DNA of 64,000 bases, taken from contig CAUYUJ010017866.1 in assembly GCA_963575745.1 (NCBI GenBank), positions 62,001-126,000 on the forward strand. The letters are read 5' to 3'. Every line of letters begins with the position of its first letter. The first letter of the stretch is position 1. Both the position numbers and the translations under genes were made by a program. Below are positions 20,761-32,520 of the stretch, one piece after another. The notes beneath the pieces are model-generated. The model was given only the letters and a program-made list of their open reading frames with translations. It had not been told where the DNA came from and did not search any database. The DNA comes from Prorocentrum cordatum (Eukaryota > Sar > Dinophyceae > Prorocentrales > Prorocentraceae).

Positions 20761-23700
20761 TGGGCGGCGCGCCCCCTCTCCTTGCTCGCGCCCAGGTGCC
20801 CCGCCTCGAGCGGCCCTGGCCCCTTCCCAGCTCGCGGTCACCTGCTCGCGCACTGGCTGCGGGTTGCTGGCCTATGTGAGCGTCGCGTCAGCCGTCGCGG
20901 CTGCGCGCCCCCGCACCGCCCGCCGCTGGGGCGCCACGAAGCGCGCTCCGCCCCCGGCCCGTCTGGCCCGCGTCGGTTTGGCGTCGCCAGCTCGGCGGCC
21001 GCGGGCCCCGCGGGCTGGCCGCCGCCCCTGCCGGCAGCTCGCGCTGCCCCAACTTGGGGGGCACGGCGCCCTCCCTCCCCCCTTTGCGCTCCAGCCCCAC
21101 CAGGGGCCCGCGCCCTGCCCCCCTTCCATCAGGCGCCGCCCAGTCATTGGCTGCGATCCGTGCGCAGGCTCTGGGCTCGGCTTACTGCCTCTTCGCCCCC
21201 TCACCGCGGCCGCTTGCATTTGCGTGCCCTCCACGCGCCGCTCGGCGGCCCCAGGGCGTCGGCGCTCTCTTTGCGCCCTGCTTCGCCTGGCCTCCTTGGC
21301 CCCCCCCTCGCGTTGCCGTCGCGCCTCGCCGCCGCCGATCTGCGTCGCGCTGGGCACGCGCCCAATCTCCCTCAGCTGGCCCTCGCCGCCGCCTCGGGCC
21401 CGCCCCTTGCGCCCCCGGCCCACCCCCCTTTGGCGTCCCGCTGCCTCTGCTGCCCCCCACTTGCTGGGCCCCGCCCTGCACTGCGGCTGCCGGCTCCCCC
21501 CTTGGGCGCGCCCGCGACGCCGCCCCGCGTTCGCTGCCAGGGGCTGCCCTGCAGCCTGGCCGCCCCGTGCGCCCCCCGCGGCCTCGCCGCGTGAGTGCGC
21601 CCTTCCGCGCCTCCTGTCTCTGCGGCCGCCGCTCTTCTTTGTTTCTTTCTCTTGCACGCGGGGCATCCGCAATGACGCGGCCCAGATTGCTTCGACGCGC
21701 GATCGGATCGCCTCGGCCGCGCCGCGGCGTCAAAAGTGTTCAGCACGCGCCTGTTCCCGTTCTCGCTGGAAGAGACGCAGACGGCGCCAAGACTGGGTGA
21801 CAATATTGACAAAATAATGAAAGACTCCCTTACGTGTGTGTATTGTATGTTTGCCTGCGCTCGATTTCTCTTCCATCCCATCGCAGATGGGCTAAGGTTT
21901 GCCGTGCGGTTGATCGATGTCAAATTCGTCGACCAGCCGTCGGCCCGTCATCAGTACCAACGGATCAGTGAGCTGGACGCGGGCTCTCTGGAACCCGCAC
22001 TTCATTTCCACAGCAGGCGGCCAGAGATAGCTGGAGCACTGCCCGAGATCAGCCAATGACGGCCCAAAAGGCGCCCACGAAGGCCGAAAGAGGCCCCGAG
22101 AAGGGCACGAAGCGGCCAAGGGAGCTTCTGCACGGCAGCACTGCACGGCCCACGCGAGAGCACCTCCGCGTTGGGCCGCAACCCGGTGAGAATGCCATCA
22201 AAAACCGGGCCAGTTCGAGGTCGGTTCTGGCTTCATTTGGGGGCCCAAGTTTGGCCCAGCATCGCCCATCATTGGCTTTGGAGCGTGCCCAAAAACGCAA
22301 TCGCAGCTCGCATTTTGAAGCAAATCCCTGACGAGCCTAGCGGGGGGGAAAGGGCAGGGTGCTAGAACCCTGTAAGGAGCTGTCGCACTTACGTTCCAGA
22401 CGCCCCTCAGCCCAGTGGGCGGGCGGATTCAAAAGGCGTGCGCCATTTCGACGATCCCCTGACGAAGTGAGGAGCCCATGGGGATTGCTAGGGCGGGCTA
22501 TGGTGCACAATAGCATACCCACATGACGACAAGGATTGCAGCCATGTTGGGCCACCATGTGTTTGGGAGTGGGGGGGGGCATTGGGCCTCTTGAGCGCGC
22601 CCTGATTTCGTGTTTTACTTGACGCCTTCTGTCGGTCAGCTCCAAACGATGGGAGAAATCCATGGTTGAGGCTTTTTGGGGCTTGTCGGAAGCCGTCTTG
22701 TCTCCTCTTTGGGGCTTCTTGAGCATCTTTTGGGGTCACCTGGGGGGGTCTTGGGTGCGTGCTGACGTTCTGCGGGTCCTCTTGGGGGCCTTCTTGGGCT
22801 TTCACTTCACGCCTCTTGGCGGCCAACCCCAGAAGAGGAAAGAAATCCATTGGTGAGGCTTTCGGGGGGCCTTCTGGAGACAGCCTTGGCGCCTCTCGGG
22901 GGCCTCTTGGGGCCTTTTGGGAGGTTCTTGGGCGCCTGCTGGCGATGTTAGGATGCTCTTGGGACGGAGGGTCCGGTCAGGAATGTCAGCTTGAGTTGCC
23001 TCTCTTGTGGCCCTGTTGCCCTGTTGGGGCCCTCTTGGGCCATCTTGGGCGCCTCTGGGGCCGTCTTGGGGCCATCTTGGGAGCTCCTTGGGCCGTCTGG
23101 GAACGAGCTTGGGGGCCTCTTGAGCTACTTACCCGTTACCAGAGCTATTCATCTTGAGCACTGACGACTAGGGCATCTCCGAGCGGGACCCCCCTTCCCC
23201 CCGTGGACTCTTAGCACAGCAGCCTTCGGCCTGGTTGGGCGGGAGAGCCTTCCGGGGTTCTCCCTGGTGTACACGTAAGAATAAGCATAACCAGTTCACA
23301 AGGGGGGAGTCACTCCTGGCCACTTCCACGCAATTCTCAATATCTCCCCGTATGAGATCACACATAGAATTCACTCCCATACTATATCTCACCACAGCGC
23401 CCAGACATATCAAGTTTAGCTAAGATGAATAAACTTTCGTAACGGAGATGTATCATAGTCGGTGCGACGACAAACAGTGCGATTATGCTACACATATACG
23501 CTTTGCTACGAGATTGGGGCGATGCTTGCCTCTTTGCCCAAATGCCTGCCCAGGGCGGGCAACCCGCCCACATGCCTGATGGGCTGGTGGGTCTATGCGA
23601 GGGGTTTAATTATGACGGATCCGCGCTCTAGGGGGCACGAACCCTAATCCGCCGACCCCCGCTTGCCAGGGGTGAACAGGCTTGTGAAATATTTGTTTGT

Positions 23701-24399
23701 CCCCCTCCCCCTTTCCCCGTCCCCCAGGGGCCCAATATCGTGTTTGAGGGGGCGGGGAGGGGAGGGAGCACTGGTCTCCCAAACGCACCCCTGGGGCCTC
23801 CGAAGCCTCCACATCTACACCCCGTGGCATCCAAGATGCCCAAGATGCCATCTAAGCTGGCTCAAGCTGGGTTCCAACACGCCGAAGAGAGATCCAGAAC
23901 AACCAAGATGGCCTCAAGACAACCCTAGTGGCCTCGAAGACACCCCAATAGGGATCCAAGGGGGCCCTCCAGAGGGCCCTCGTGGATGCTTCTCGGAGTC
24001 TCTTCGGACGTCTCTCGATAGCTTCTTGTAGGCCTTTTGGAGCGTCTTGCGGGCCTCTTGGCGGTCCAGGGTGTCTCTTAAAGCGTAATGGGTGTTTCGG
24101 GGGGGCGTCCTGGAGCCTCTTGAGGGTCTCTTGAGAGTTCCTTGGGACCATCTTGGAGGTGATCGATCAAAGAAGGGGGGTGTCAATTAGCGACCCCCCA
24201 CCAGGAGGCCAAAATTGGCTCACAACTTGGGTGATATTACCCTGGCGAAGAACCCAACCAATTCTGCACGCGTGGAAACTATCAACAGGACCGCTCGGTG
24301 CACAAGGACTCGTTGGGGGTCCGCAGCACCCCTGAAAGCTTCGCGCACGGAGGACCTCGAGGACTCGTTGGGGTGTCCGCCGCTTGGCTCCCTATGGGG

Positions 24400-25015
24400 C
24401 CACGAAACGTGTGAGGGGTCTGCCCTGCCGAGAGAAATCCGACTCACCATGTGAACCCAGCCACTGGGGCTCTCAGCAGAGCTCCCCTATGCGGCCACGA
24501 AGCGCGTGAGGGGTCCTGCCGAGAAGGACCCAAGCTGCCGTGCGAGCCCAGCAACTGAGGCCTTGATTCGATGGAGCTCCCTAGAGGGCCCAGGCACGTG
24601 TGAGGGATCTGCCAAGAGAAGTCCGAGTCACCATGTGAACCCAGCCAGTGGGACCTTCGGTGGAGCTTCCTGTGGTGCCACGATGCGCGTGAGGGGTCTG
24701 CCGAAACGGACCCGAGTCACCATGTGAACCCGGCCAGTGGGACCTCCGGTGGAGCTCCCGATGGGGCCACGAAGCGCGTGAGGGGTCTGCCGAAACGGAT
24801 CCGAGTCACCATGTGAACCCAACCATTGGGGCCTTCGGTGGGGCCCTTGGTGGGGCCACGAAACGTGTGAGGGGTGTGCCAGAATTGACCCGAGTCACCA
24901 TGTGAACCCAGCCGGGGTGTGCCGAAATGGACCCGAGGAACTATGCGGACGCAGCCAGTGGAGCTTTCGGTGGAGCTCACTATGGGGCCACGCAGCGTGT
25001 GAGGGGTGTGCCAGA
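24400..25015 (+). repeat. 89-bp satellite array, forward orientation
   Basis: The units contain GTGAACCCAGCCAGTGG, GGAGCTCC.ATGGGGCCACG and CGTGAGGGGTCTGCCGAAA. GTGAGG cores at 24689, 24778 and 24867 show the 89-bp spacing. Seven or so copies are recognisable, diverging towards 24260. A second array in the opposite orientation lies at 29761-30740. Confidence 0.8.
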
Positions 25016-25235
25016 ATTTAACTACCCGAGTAACCTGGCGGAAGAGGTGAGGAGGAGGGGAGGAAGGAGGAGGAGACGCGCGGCGTTGCGAATTCAGAAC
25101 GAGGACCCAACACGCAGGGGGGTATTGGGGATCAATGACTTTGGTCTTCTCGCCAAGTCCATCTTGGACGCTCTATCCCACCGGCACCCCTCGTCCAGGC
25201 CCAGAGAGAGGGGGCAGGGGGAGGGGTAAACCCCT

Positions 25236-25287
25236 CCCCTCCTCCTCCTCCTCCTCCTCCTCCTCCTCCTCCTCCTCCTCCTCCTCC
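25236..25287 (-). repeat. (CCT)n microsatellite
   Basis: About 17 uninterrupted CTC/CCT triplets. Confidence 0.9.
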
Positions 25288-25539
25288 CCGAAATAGAACA
25301 AGAGACGTTGGAAGAGGAAACGCTCTAAACCACTCACCTCCTAAGGGCGGGCGGGATTTGGAAGGGCTCGCGGCCCTGGGAGCGCGGATCCATGGTAACG
25401 TGTAGCGCACCGTGACCTTTGGGAGCACAGATGCAGCATCATGAATCAAGGATCGCGGGGGCAAGAATCTTAGGACCCTTCCCAGGGGATGGCGATGGAG
25501 GGCTTTTGGGGCAAGGGGAAGATTTACAGAGCGGAGTGG

Positions 25540-26230
25540 CACGTCCCCTGGCGCGTCTCCCTGCACGTCCCTGGCAGGCCCCATTTACTGTCCTTCTGCG
25601 CGTCCCCTTGCGCGTCTGCGGCGAGTCGCGCGTCCCCTGGCAGGCTTCCTTTCACTTCCCTTGGCGCGTCCCCTGGCACGTTTGCTGGCCCGTCCCCTGG
25701 CACGTCTGCGGCACGTCCCTCACACGTCCCCTTGCTTGTCTTTGGAGCGTCGGGCGGCACGTCCTGTGGCGCGTCAATTGTCATGTCAAAAGCGTGTCCC
25801 CTGGCGTGTGCGTGGGGACGTCCCGTGGCGCGTCCACTGGCGCGTTCACCGGCGCGTTCACTGGCGCGTCTCCTGGCACGTCCCCTCCAGGCGCGTACCC
25901 TGGCACGTCCCCTGGCACGTCCCGTCGCACGTCCCCTTGCACGTCCCCTGGCAAGTCCCTTAGCGCATGTCCTGGCACGTCTCTTGGTGCGTCCCTAGGC
26001 GAATCCTCTGGCGCGTCGCGCGGGACGTCCCGTGGCGTGGCCCATGACACGTCCCTTGGCACGTTCCGTGGCGCCATCTTGACACGTACATGGCAAGTCT
26101 CTTGGCACGTCACCTGGCACATCTTTTGGTACTTTCCCTGGCATGTTCCCATATGTCCCCTGGTGCATCCCCAGGCGCGCCCCTTGCACGTCCAGTTTCG
26201 CGTTCCCTTTCTGTAGTCCTTTGATTCCCC
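25540..26230 (+). repeat. 12-base minisatellite CGTCCCCTGGCA
   Basis: Variants of CGTCCCCTGGCA/CGTCCCTTGGCG recur throughout with 12- and 15-base spacing, slowly degrading towards 26230. The HVPWHVPW-type peptides on either strand come from the repeat. Confidence 0.85.
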
Positions 26231-26495
26231 ATGTAAGAACAAATGTGTTTTCTGTGTTAAGCACACAGGGCTTGCCGATAGGCAACTATTAGGGGCCGCG
26301 TGATACGCGCGGTGCGAGGAGATAGGGAGGCGGAGGAGGTGGAGGAGGGGGAGGAGAAGAAGGAGGATAAAGGCGGCGATGACGACACCGCCGACGACGA
26401 CCATCAGGAGACAGCACGCATGCTCGGCAGATCTAAAGATCCTTTCACAGGTTCGTGGGCCGCTCATGTTTCTTCCTCCTCCTTCCTCCATGAAG

Positions 26496-26584
26496 GTGGG
26501 CTTCGAGCTCGGCGCCATTGTGTTCATTGAGGGCGGCGGCTTCTTCGAACCAGACGTCATCGCGAGCTTCGGTTCGATGTTGTT
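26496..26584 (+). CDS. Exon 3: middle of VESTVGF-type domain
   Basis: After TGAAG the exon reads GTG GGC TTC GAG, encoding VGFELGAIVFIEGGG and EPDVIASFGSMLL. Joined to exon 2 it gives VESTVGFELGAIV, the expected continuation. The end is placed at TT|GCGCTC (a GC donor), because joining to 26833 restores SMLLLTSPLENSYPV in phase 2. Without splicing the frame reaches TAG at 26592. Confidence 0.7.
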
Positions 26585-26832
26585 GCGCTCTTAGTCTTCC
26601 CTCCTACTCTGTTATCTGGGCCAGAGGCCATGGGCGCGAAGATGATCGCGCTTCGCGTCCTTCTCGAGAGGGGCGGCGCGACAGCGCGAAGATCACCGTA
26701 ACCGTGCTTCGCGCGGCGCGAAGATGCGGCCTTGAGCAGCGTCGCTCGATCCACCCTCGATCGTGCTTCCGAGTGGCCTTCGATCGCTGTGCATGGAATC
26801 TAGGCCTGGCCAGGCCTGGAGGGCGCAACGAG

Positions 26833-26901
26833 GCTGACCAGCCCCCTCGAGAACAGCTATCCGGTCAACTCCACCGTCACCTTGTACAGCACCACGGCCG
26901 C

Positions 26902-26903
<2 letters not shown>
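26833..26903 (+). CDS. Exon 4: end of VESTVGF domain running into GAC-rich tract
   Basis: The acceptor CGAG|GCTGACC gives LTSPLENSYPVNSTVTLYST in phase with exon 3. The exon then enters a long (GAC)n tract; in this frame it encodes Asp, while one frame over it encodes Thr. Related proteins have a poly-Thr linker here as I remember them, so the real exon end or a frameshift is unresolved and the end given is only where recognisable coding stops. Confidence 0.55.
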
Positions 26904-26941
<38 letters not shown>

Positions 26942-27081
26942 GACGACGACGAAAACGACGAAAACGACGAAGCGACGGAAACAACGAAAACGACGAAAAC
27001 GACGAAAGACGCGAAAACCAAGAACATTACGAAGATGAAAACGGCGAAAGGCACGTAAGCTACGAAAACTATTAACTTTAC

Positions 27082-27119
<38 letters not shown>

Positions 27120-27226
27120 CGAATCGACGACGACGGCGACGAAAACTACGAGACGACGGAAACGACGAAGACGACGAAAGGTACGAAAGCTACGAAAACG
27201 GCGAAAACGATGACGACGACGACGCT

Positions 27227-27258
<32 letters not shown>

Positions 27259-27500
27259 ACGACCACGGCCACGACGACAACGATGACGACCACGATGACC
27301 ACGACCATGACCACGACCACGACCATGACGACGACGAAGCAATGAACGAATCGCGACAACGACGACCGACCGATGACCACGACCGACTACGACGACGACG
27401 AGGACGAACGAACGCCGACGACGACCGACGACCGACGACCATGACCGACGGTGGCGACGACGACGACGACGGCGGCCGACGCCGACGACGACGACCTACG
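26900..27500 (+). repeat. (GAC)n/(ACG)n-rich tract, possible Thr-rich linker coding DNA
   Basis: GACGAC and ACGAAAACGACGAAA units fill this stretch with several frame changes. Depending on frame it reads Thr/Lys, Asp/Glu or Arg. It follows exon 4 directly and resembles the Thr-rich modules at 34170-34260 and 42080-42378. It could be a decayed poly-Thr exon or merely microsatellite expansion. Confidence 0.6.
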
Positions 27501-27628
27501 AGGTCTCCAGAGATCCTCAGAGGCCTCTGGGGCTCTGGAGGTCCAAGAAGCCCTCCAGAGGCATCAGATGCATCCCAAGGCTGAAGATGATGCCCAGGGA
27601 GCGCGCATCTGTTTTCTGTCTCGTGTCC

Positions 27629-27693
27629 CCCTCCTCCTCCTCCTCCTCCTCCTCCTCCTCCTCCTCCTCCTCCTCCTCCTCCTCCTCCTCCTC
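27629..27693 (-). repeat. (CCT)n microsatellite
   Basis: Pure CTC triplets. The following stretch 27700-28760 has ordinary composition with short open frames I do not recognise. One segment near 27870-27925 (GGCTTCGATGGCTTTGCGATGGAGAGCGCGACGTTCCCACAC-like) recurs at 60885-60930. Confidence 0.9.
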
Positions 27694-28768
27694 CCCGATT
27701 GCCTTGTCATGCCGCAGACGTACTTTTTCGGTGTGGCAGCGCATTTCCCTTCGGCAGTTGCTTGGGGGGGATCGCGCGTTCTGTCCTCTCCAACCTGGAG
27801 CGAGGAGCACTGATTTACGGTGGGGGCCCATGCCAAGAACCACCCTGCTTGCCTCTAGGGTGCCCTCGGTTTCTTGGGCTTCGATGGCTTTGCGATGGAG
27901 AGCGCGACGTTCCCACACCAAAAATCAATGGACCTCCATTGTGTAACATCTGCGGAAGTCTGACATCGTGAAGCAAGGGAACTGCATTGGAACTGGCACT
28001 AGAGCTGAGGAGCAGAGGACTGGATGCAGAGTGCAGAACCCTTATTTGCAGCCTCGTGGCCCGGACGGGAGCCAGCGATCCCATGGACGATTTGAGAGTT
28101 CGTGCAGTTTTGGGGTCGCGGTGGCCCAAGGTAAACGGTTCTGTGGCAACGCGTCATGCAAAATGAAATACAACATGACGCCGAAGATGGTGCCGCTGAA
28201 TCCTTACGCTCGGAGTAGCAGACGCTTCCGTCGCTCCCCCCTGCCGTCTCAAAGGCCAAACTTGCAGCGAAGTTCGGCTCCTGCCTTGTTTTCCTTAGCG
28301 CTGGCGAATTCTTAGCGCATTATCCTAAGCACTGGCGATGTCTGTTCGTCTGGCCAGCTGCCAGAGGTTCCTCATCCGTCCCTGCCCACGCCTGTCAGGT
28401 ACAGGCGAGTTGCTTTTCGCCCACGCCTTGATGTGAAGGTGTGAGGCCCCCCCAGGATGGTAGCCTGTTGAAGAGGGGGGGGGACAGCATCCGATGAAGC
28501 GAGGCGCAGCTCTGTATTTCCTCCTCTGTGGCGCATGCCGTGTGCAGGGCCGCGGTGCTTTGTGCGGGGTGAACCATATACTCTCGCACCTGGCAGCCGT
28601 CACGCATCTGACAACACGTCATCACTACGTGTTTGCTTTCGTGTCGTCGTGCAGCTTGTCGCGGGAGGGAGTGTGGAGGAGCAGTGGTGCAACAGAGAGG
28701 GGGGACTCCAGTCAAAATGGGCCTGGGATCGGCCCGGGCAGCTGCCATCCACGGTCAACTGAGAGACC

Positions 28769-29190
28769 ACCTCCTCCTCCTCCTCCTCCTCCTCCTCCTC
28801 CTCCTCCTCCCTCCTCCTCCTCCTCCTCCTCCTCCTCCTCCTCCTCCTCCTCCTCCTCCTCCTCCTCCTCCTCCTCCTCCTCTTCCTCCTCCTCCTCCTC
28901 CTTTCTCCTCCTCCACCTCCACCTCCTCCCTCCTTCTCCTCCTCCACCTCCACCTCCACCTCCTCCTCCTCCTCCTCCTCCTCCTCCTCCTCCTCCTCCT
29001 CCTCCTCCTCCTCATCCTCCCCCCCCCTGCTCCTCCCCCCCTGGGGGTCTTACAGGCCTCTGGGGGCCGCTTTGGGCCTCTGCCGGGGCCCTTCAGGTAG
29101 GCAGTGGGCCCCTCTTGCTGGGGCCATCCTGGAGGTCATCGGCCACAAGAGACGAGGAGGAGGAGGAGGAGGAGGAGGAGGAGGAGGAGG
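28769..29190. repeat. (CCT)n tract of 255 bp followed by a short (GGA)n tract
   Basis: CTCCTC repeats run from 28769 to 29024 with few interruptions. After about 130 bases of mixed sequence, GGA repeats run from 29154 to 29190, so opposite orientations face each other. Confidence 0.9.
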
Positions 29191-29439
29191 AGGCGGCTCA
29201 CCTTCACCCTCGGGCTCCGAAAATCATGGGGACCCTCTGGGGCTTTCTCGGGGTGACAACCTTCACAGGACCCTCCTGGGGCTCTTCGGGGCCCCTCTTG
29301 GAGCAGCTTGCAGCATTCTTGAGACCCCAGGAGCCCATCGGAAACGAAAAGGCGAGAAGACCCCAGGCATGCCATGTCTTCAATTCTTCCCCATTCTTAC
29401 TCGGAAAGGTTGGCGCCTCAGGCGGCTACTTTGCCCGTT

Positions 29440-29635
29440 TCTCTCGGAGGTTCCCCAGGTTCCTCGGTTTCCCCAGGTTCTTCGGGTTCCTTGGGTTCCC
29501 CAGGTTCCTGGGGTTACCCTTTCCACGGGTTCTTCGGGTTTCTCGGGTTCCTCGGGGTCCCCGGGTTCCCCAGGTTCTTCGGGTGCTCGGGTACCTCGAG
29601 TTCCCCAGGTTCCCCAGGCCCCCAGACGCCCCAAA
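29440..29635 (+). repeat. GGTTCCCCAGGTTCTTCG minisatellite
   Basis: Units of 9 and 12 bases (GGTTCC, GGTTCTTCG, TTCCCCA) alternate through the block. The Gly/Ser/Phe-rich frames are products of the repeat. Confidence 0.75.
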
Positions 29636-29760
29636 TCCGTTGTGTTTTCCCAACTATCGCTTGGTGTGGGGTCTTCGTTTTGAAGAGACAGCGCCCCGCG
29701 TTCCTTCCTCTTTCCTTCCTCCTCCCCCTCCCCCTCCTTCTCCTCCCTCCTCCCATTCAT

Positions 29761-30740
29761 GCCTCTGACCATCGCATCCGTTTCGGCACACCCCTCACAT
29801 GTTTCGTGGTCCTATAGGGCGTTCCACCGAAGGCCGAAGTGGCTGCGCCTGCATGGCGACACCGCGCCGATTTCGGCACACTCCTCACACGCTTTGTGGC
29901 GCCAGAGGGAGCTCCACCGAAGGCCCCAGCGGCTGCGCTCGCATGGCATCACCACGCAAATTTCGGCACACCCCTCACACGTCTCGTGGCCCCCAAGTGG
30001 CTGCGCCCGCATGGCGGTTCCGTTTCATGTCGGCACACCCTTCACACGTTTCGTGGCCCCATAGGGAGCTTCACCTAAGGCCCCAGCGGCTGCGCTCGCA
30101 TGGCGCCACCATGCCGATTTCGGCACACCCCTCATACGCTTCGTGGCCCCATAGGGGGCTCCACCGCAGGCCCAAGTGGCTGCGCTCGCATGGCACCGCC
30201 GCTTCGGAACACACCTCACACGCTTCGTGGCCCCAGAGGGAGCTCCACCTAAGGCCCCAGTGGCTGCGCTGGCATGGCACCACCGCACCCCTTTCGGCAC
30301 CCCTCATACGCTTCGTGGCCCCACAGGGAGCTCCTCCAAAGGCCCCAGTGGCTGCGCTAGGATGGCAGCCCCAGAGGGAGCTCCGCCGAAGGCCCCAGCG
30401 GCTGCGCTCGCATGGCATCACCACGCCCATTTCGGCACACCCCTCACACGTCTCGTGGCCCCCAAGCGGCTGCGCCCGCATGGCGGTTCCGTTTCATTTC
30501 GGCACACCTTTCACACGCTTCGTGGCCCCATAGGGAGTTCCACCGCAGGATCCAGTGGCTGCGCTCACATGGCACCACCGCACCCATTTCCGCACACCAC
30601 TCACACGCCTCGTGGCCCCAGAAGGAGCTCCACCTAAGGTCCAAGTGGCTGCGCTCGCATGGCACCACCGCATCCGTCTCGGCACACCCCTCACAGGCGT
30701 CGTGGCCCCATACGGAGATCCACCGAAGGCGATAGTCACA
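29761..30740 (-). repeat. 89-90-bp satellite array, reverse orientation
   Basis: TTTCGGCACACCCCTCACACG, TTTCGTGGCCCCA.AGGGAGCTCC and CTGCGCTCGCATGGC recur about eleven times with mostly 90-base spacing (68 where a piece is missing). It is the reverse complement of the 24400-25015 array and ends about 125 bases before the exon at 30865. Confidence 0.85.
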
Positions 30741-30864
30741 GCGACGGCATTCGCAACTGCACGTGGTTGGGTTCTTCGCCAGGATATTTTCACGACGCGA
30801 GCATGTCTGGTAGAACAACATCGTCCACTCGCCGATGAGAGCCCCTCGGGGATATCACTGGCAG

Positions 30865-31256
30865 GCGACTCCGACCTCGAGCCCGACTGGGAGCCCGACG
30901 CGGCCGCCCGCGCCCACGCCCGCGCCCACGCCCCCGCCGACGCCGCGGCCGCCCGCGCCCGGCGCGACGCCCGGCCCGACCAGAGAGCCGGCGCCCACGC
31001 CCGCGCCCACGCCCCCGCCGACGCCGCGGCCGCCCGCGCCTGGCGCGACGCCCGGCCCGACCAGAGAGCCGGCGCCCACGCCCGCGCCCACGCCCCCGCC
31101 GACGCCGCGGCCGCCCGCGCCCGGCGCGACGCCCGGCCCGACCGGCTCTGGGACTGGCCCGAAGACCAGCGCGGCCTCGGGTGCCGTCTCGGCGTCGGGC
31201 GACCCGCACATGGTGAACATCTACGGGCAGCGCTTCGACCTGATGCAGCCCGGGAG
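30865..31256 (+). CDS. Exon block 5: PTPAP repeats and start of GDPH domain
   Basis: The acceptor TGGCAG|GCGACT opens a frame ATPTSSPTGSPTRPP. Three tandem copies of an 81-bp unit follow (27 residues, PAPTPAPTPPPTPRPPAPG, about 30903-31144). A Gly/Ser/Ala spacer leads to SASGDPHMVNIYGQRFDLMQ and PGR. The donor is GC at 31257 (GGGAG|GCATCG) in phase 2. The GDPH block is the recognisable family signature. Pro-rich repeats before it suggest an extracellular stalk carrying a globular domain (inference). Open reading continues past the donor only to 31350, into CTTGGG repeat. Confidence 0.8.
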
Positions 31257-32185
31257 GCATCGGCTTGTTGTGAAAGTTCTTTCCATCGCGGTGCGATGCG
31301 TTTCTCAGGCAGGATGTGTAGGTGTGTGGTTTGGTATTGATCGCTCTTGAGCCTCTGGGTGGCCTCTTGGGGGCCTCTTGGGAGCCTCTCTTGGGGCCTC
31401 TTGGGGCCTCCTGGGGGCTTCCTGGGGGCCTCGTGGGGGCTTCTTTGGGGCCTCGTGGGGGCCTCTTGGGGCTTCCTGAGGGCCTTTCGAGCTCGAGGGA
31501 TCGAAATGTCCGTTCGGGTCCCCAGTCTGGGCCCCCTCTTGGAGCCGTCTTGGGGGCCTCTTGGGGCCTCTTGGGCCGTCTTGAAGGCCTCTTGGGCCGT
31601 TTAGGGGCCTTCGGGGGCTGTGTTTGGGGCTCTTGGAGGCCTCTTGGACCGTCTTGGGGGCGATCTTGGGGGCCTCCTAAACTGTCTTGGAGCGTCGGGA
31701 AGCCGAAACGACGAGAACGCCAAAATCTGAACAAACACCACAGCAAAATCTATGATTCGGGCCTCTCCGGACCATCTTGGGAAGGCTCTTGCAGGCCTCT
31801 GGGGGCGTCTTGGGGGCATCCTGGGCAGTCTTGAGACCGTCCTGGGCGTCTTGGACCACGTGTTCGGCGTTTCGGAGCCCTCTCAGACCGTCTTGGGGCC
31901 CTTTTAGGGGCCTTCGTGGGCCCGTCTTGGGGCCTTCGTGGGCCGGGAAACTCGCGCGACAGGACGCGACAAACCCCAGGTGGCACGCGAGGCGCCACAG
32001 GGGGCACGCGGGGGGGGCCCAGGAAGAAATGGCAACTTGGGATTTTGGGCCCTGGCCCCTCAAAGGATCTTCAGGGTCGGGAACTGAGTCCCCAGAGGGG
32101 GCCCAACAAGGGGCCTGAGGACACTCCAGCTCGGGCCTCGAGGGCGCGGTGGCGGATTTGAGGAAGGAATGGAGCAGCCCGAGAG
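31257..32185 (+). other. Intron of 929 bp, GC-AG, flanked by a 15-bp direct repeat
   Basis: GCAGCCCGGGAGGCA at 31245-31259 and GCAGCCCGAGAGGCA at 32174-32188 cover the donor and the acceptor. Splicing at AG|G in both copies joins PGR to HTLLRMPR in frame. The interior is mainly the degenerate CTTGGGGGCCTC repeat (31350-31960). Confidence 0.75.
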
Positions 32186-32325
32186 GCACACGCTGCTGCG
32201 GATGCCGAGGGCGGCACGTAGGCGTGTGCTGCTGCGCGTGAGCGCAGCCGTGGAGCACGTCGGGCCGGCGTGCATGGACGTGTACATCGTGGCTCTGAAC
32301 ATCACGGGCAGGCTGGCGGAGACAG
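32186..32325 (+). CDS. Exon 6: GDPH domain continued
   Basis: Reads HTLLRMPRAARRRVLLRVSA, then EHVGPACMDVYIVALNITG and RLAET. The run LLRV...G.AC.D.Y...LNITG matches what I recall of this dinoflagellate family. The donor is GT at 32326 (GACAG|GTGCCG) in phase 1. Joined to exon 7 it gives LAETGAPGGLHF. Confidence 0.8.
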
Positions 32326-32379
32326 GTGCCGGGCGGCTCGGAGATGGGGCCCCCCCGAGATCCTGGCGCTGCAATTTTG

Positions 32380-32520
32380 TCGTACCGGGCGTTTTCGTTC
32401 GATTTCGGGCACCGGGACCCACACAGATCGATCCGGCTCGAAACATGACGCAGAAAAAGATGAGGTCCCGGGGGTCCTGGTGTGTGCTTCTTTTTTCCGA
32501 TGTTGCAACTTTTTTTGCAG
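32380..32520 (+). repeat. Dispersed repeat of about 140 bp, one of four copies
   Basis: Shared landmarks are GGGCACCGGGACCCACACAGATCGATCC, CTCGAAACATGACGCAGAAA and CCGATGTTGCAACTTTTTTTGCAG, given here as separated pieces. Related copies lie at about 3490-3610, 61660-61800 and 63341-63480. Some copies end in a pyrimidine run plus CAG, like an intron 3' end. Confidence 0.55.

Larger units (their letters stand above)
15685..26495 (+). other. Intron of 10.8 kb, GT-AG, and its contents
   Basis: The splice keeps phase 0. Inside: three diverged copies of a CCTGGGAGCGCGGAYCCA-containing unit at 16240-16460 (another at 25370); a GC-rich tract 16460-20260 with short coding-looking segments but many stops (for example LPDLELGLDPTIYVHTQ near 17000 and ALMGELARVLRDIRALCRDR near 20030), which could be an old retroelement but matches nothing I know; a >70% GC tract 20280-21600; mixed sequence 21600-22690; degenerate CTTGGG/CCAAGA blocks at 22690-23130 and 23830-24160; an 89-bp satellite at 24400-25015; a CCT tract; a 12-bp minisatellite 25540-26230. 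No independent gene is supportable. Confidence 0.65.

Noticed and set aside
24200-24240. A spliced-leader-like CCAAAATTGGCTCACAA
   Set aside because: It resembles the dinoflagellate leader core TTTTGGCTCAAG only partly and has mismatches within the core; no full leader or gene array is present.
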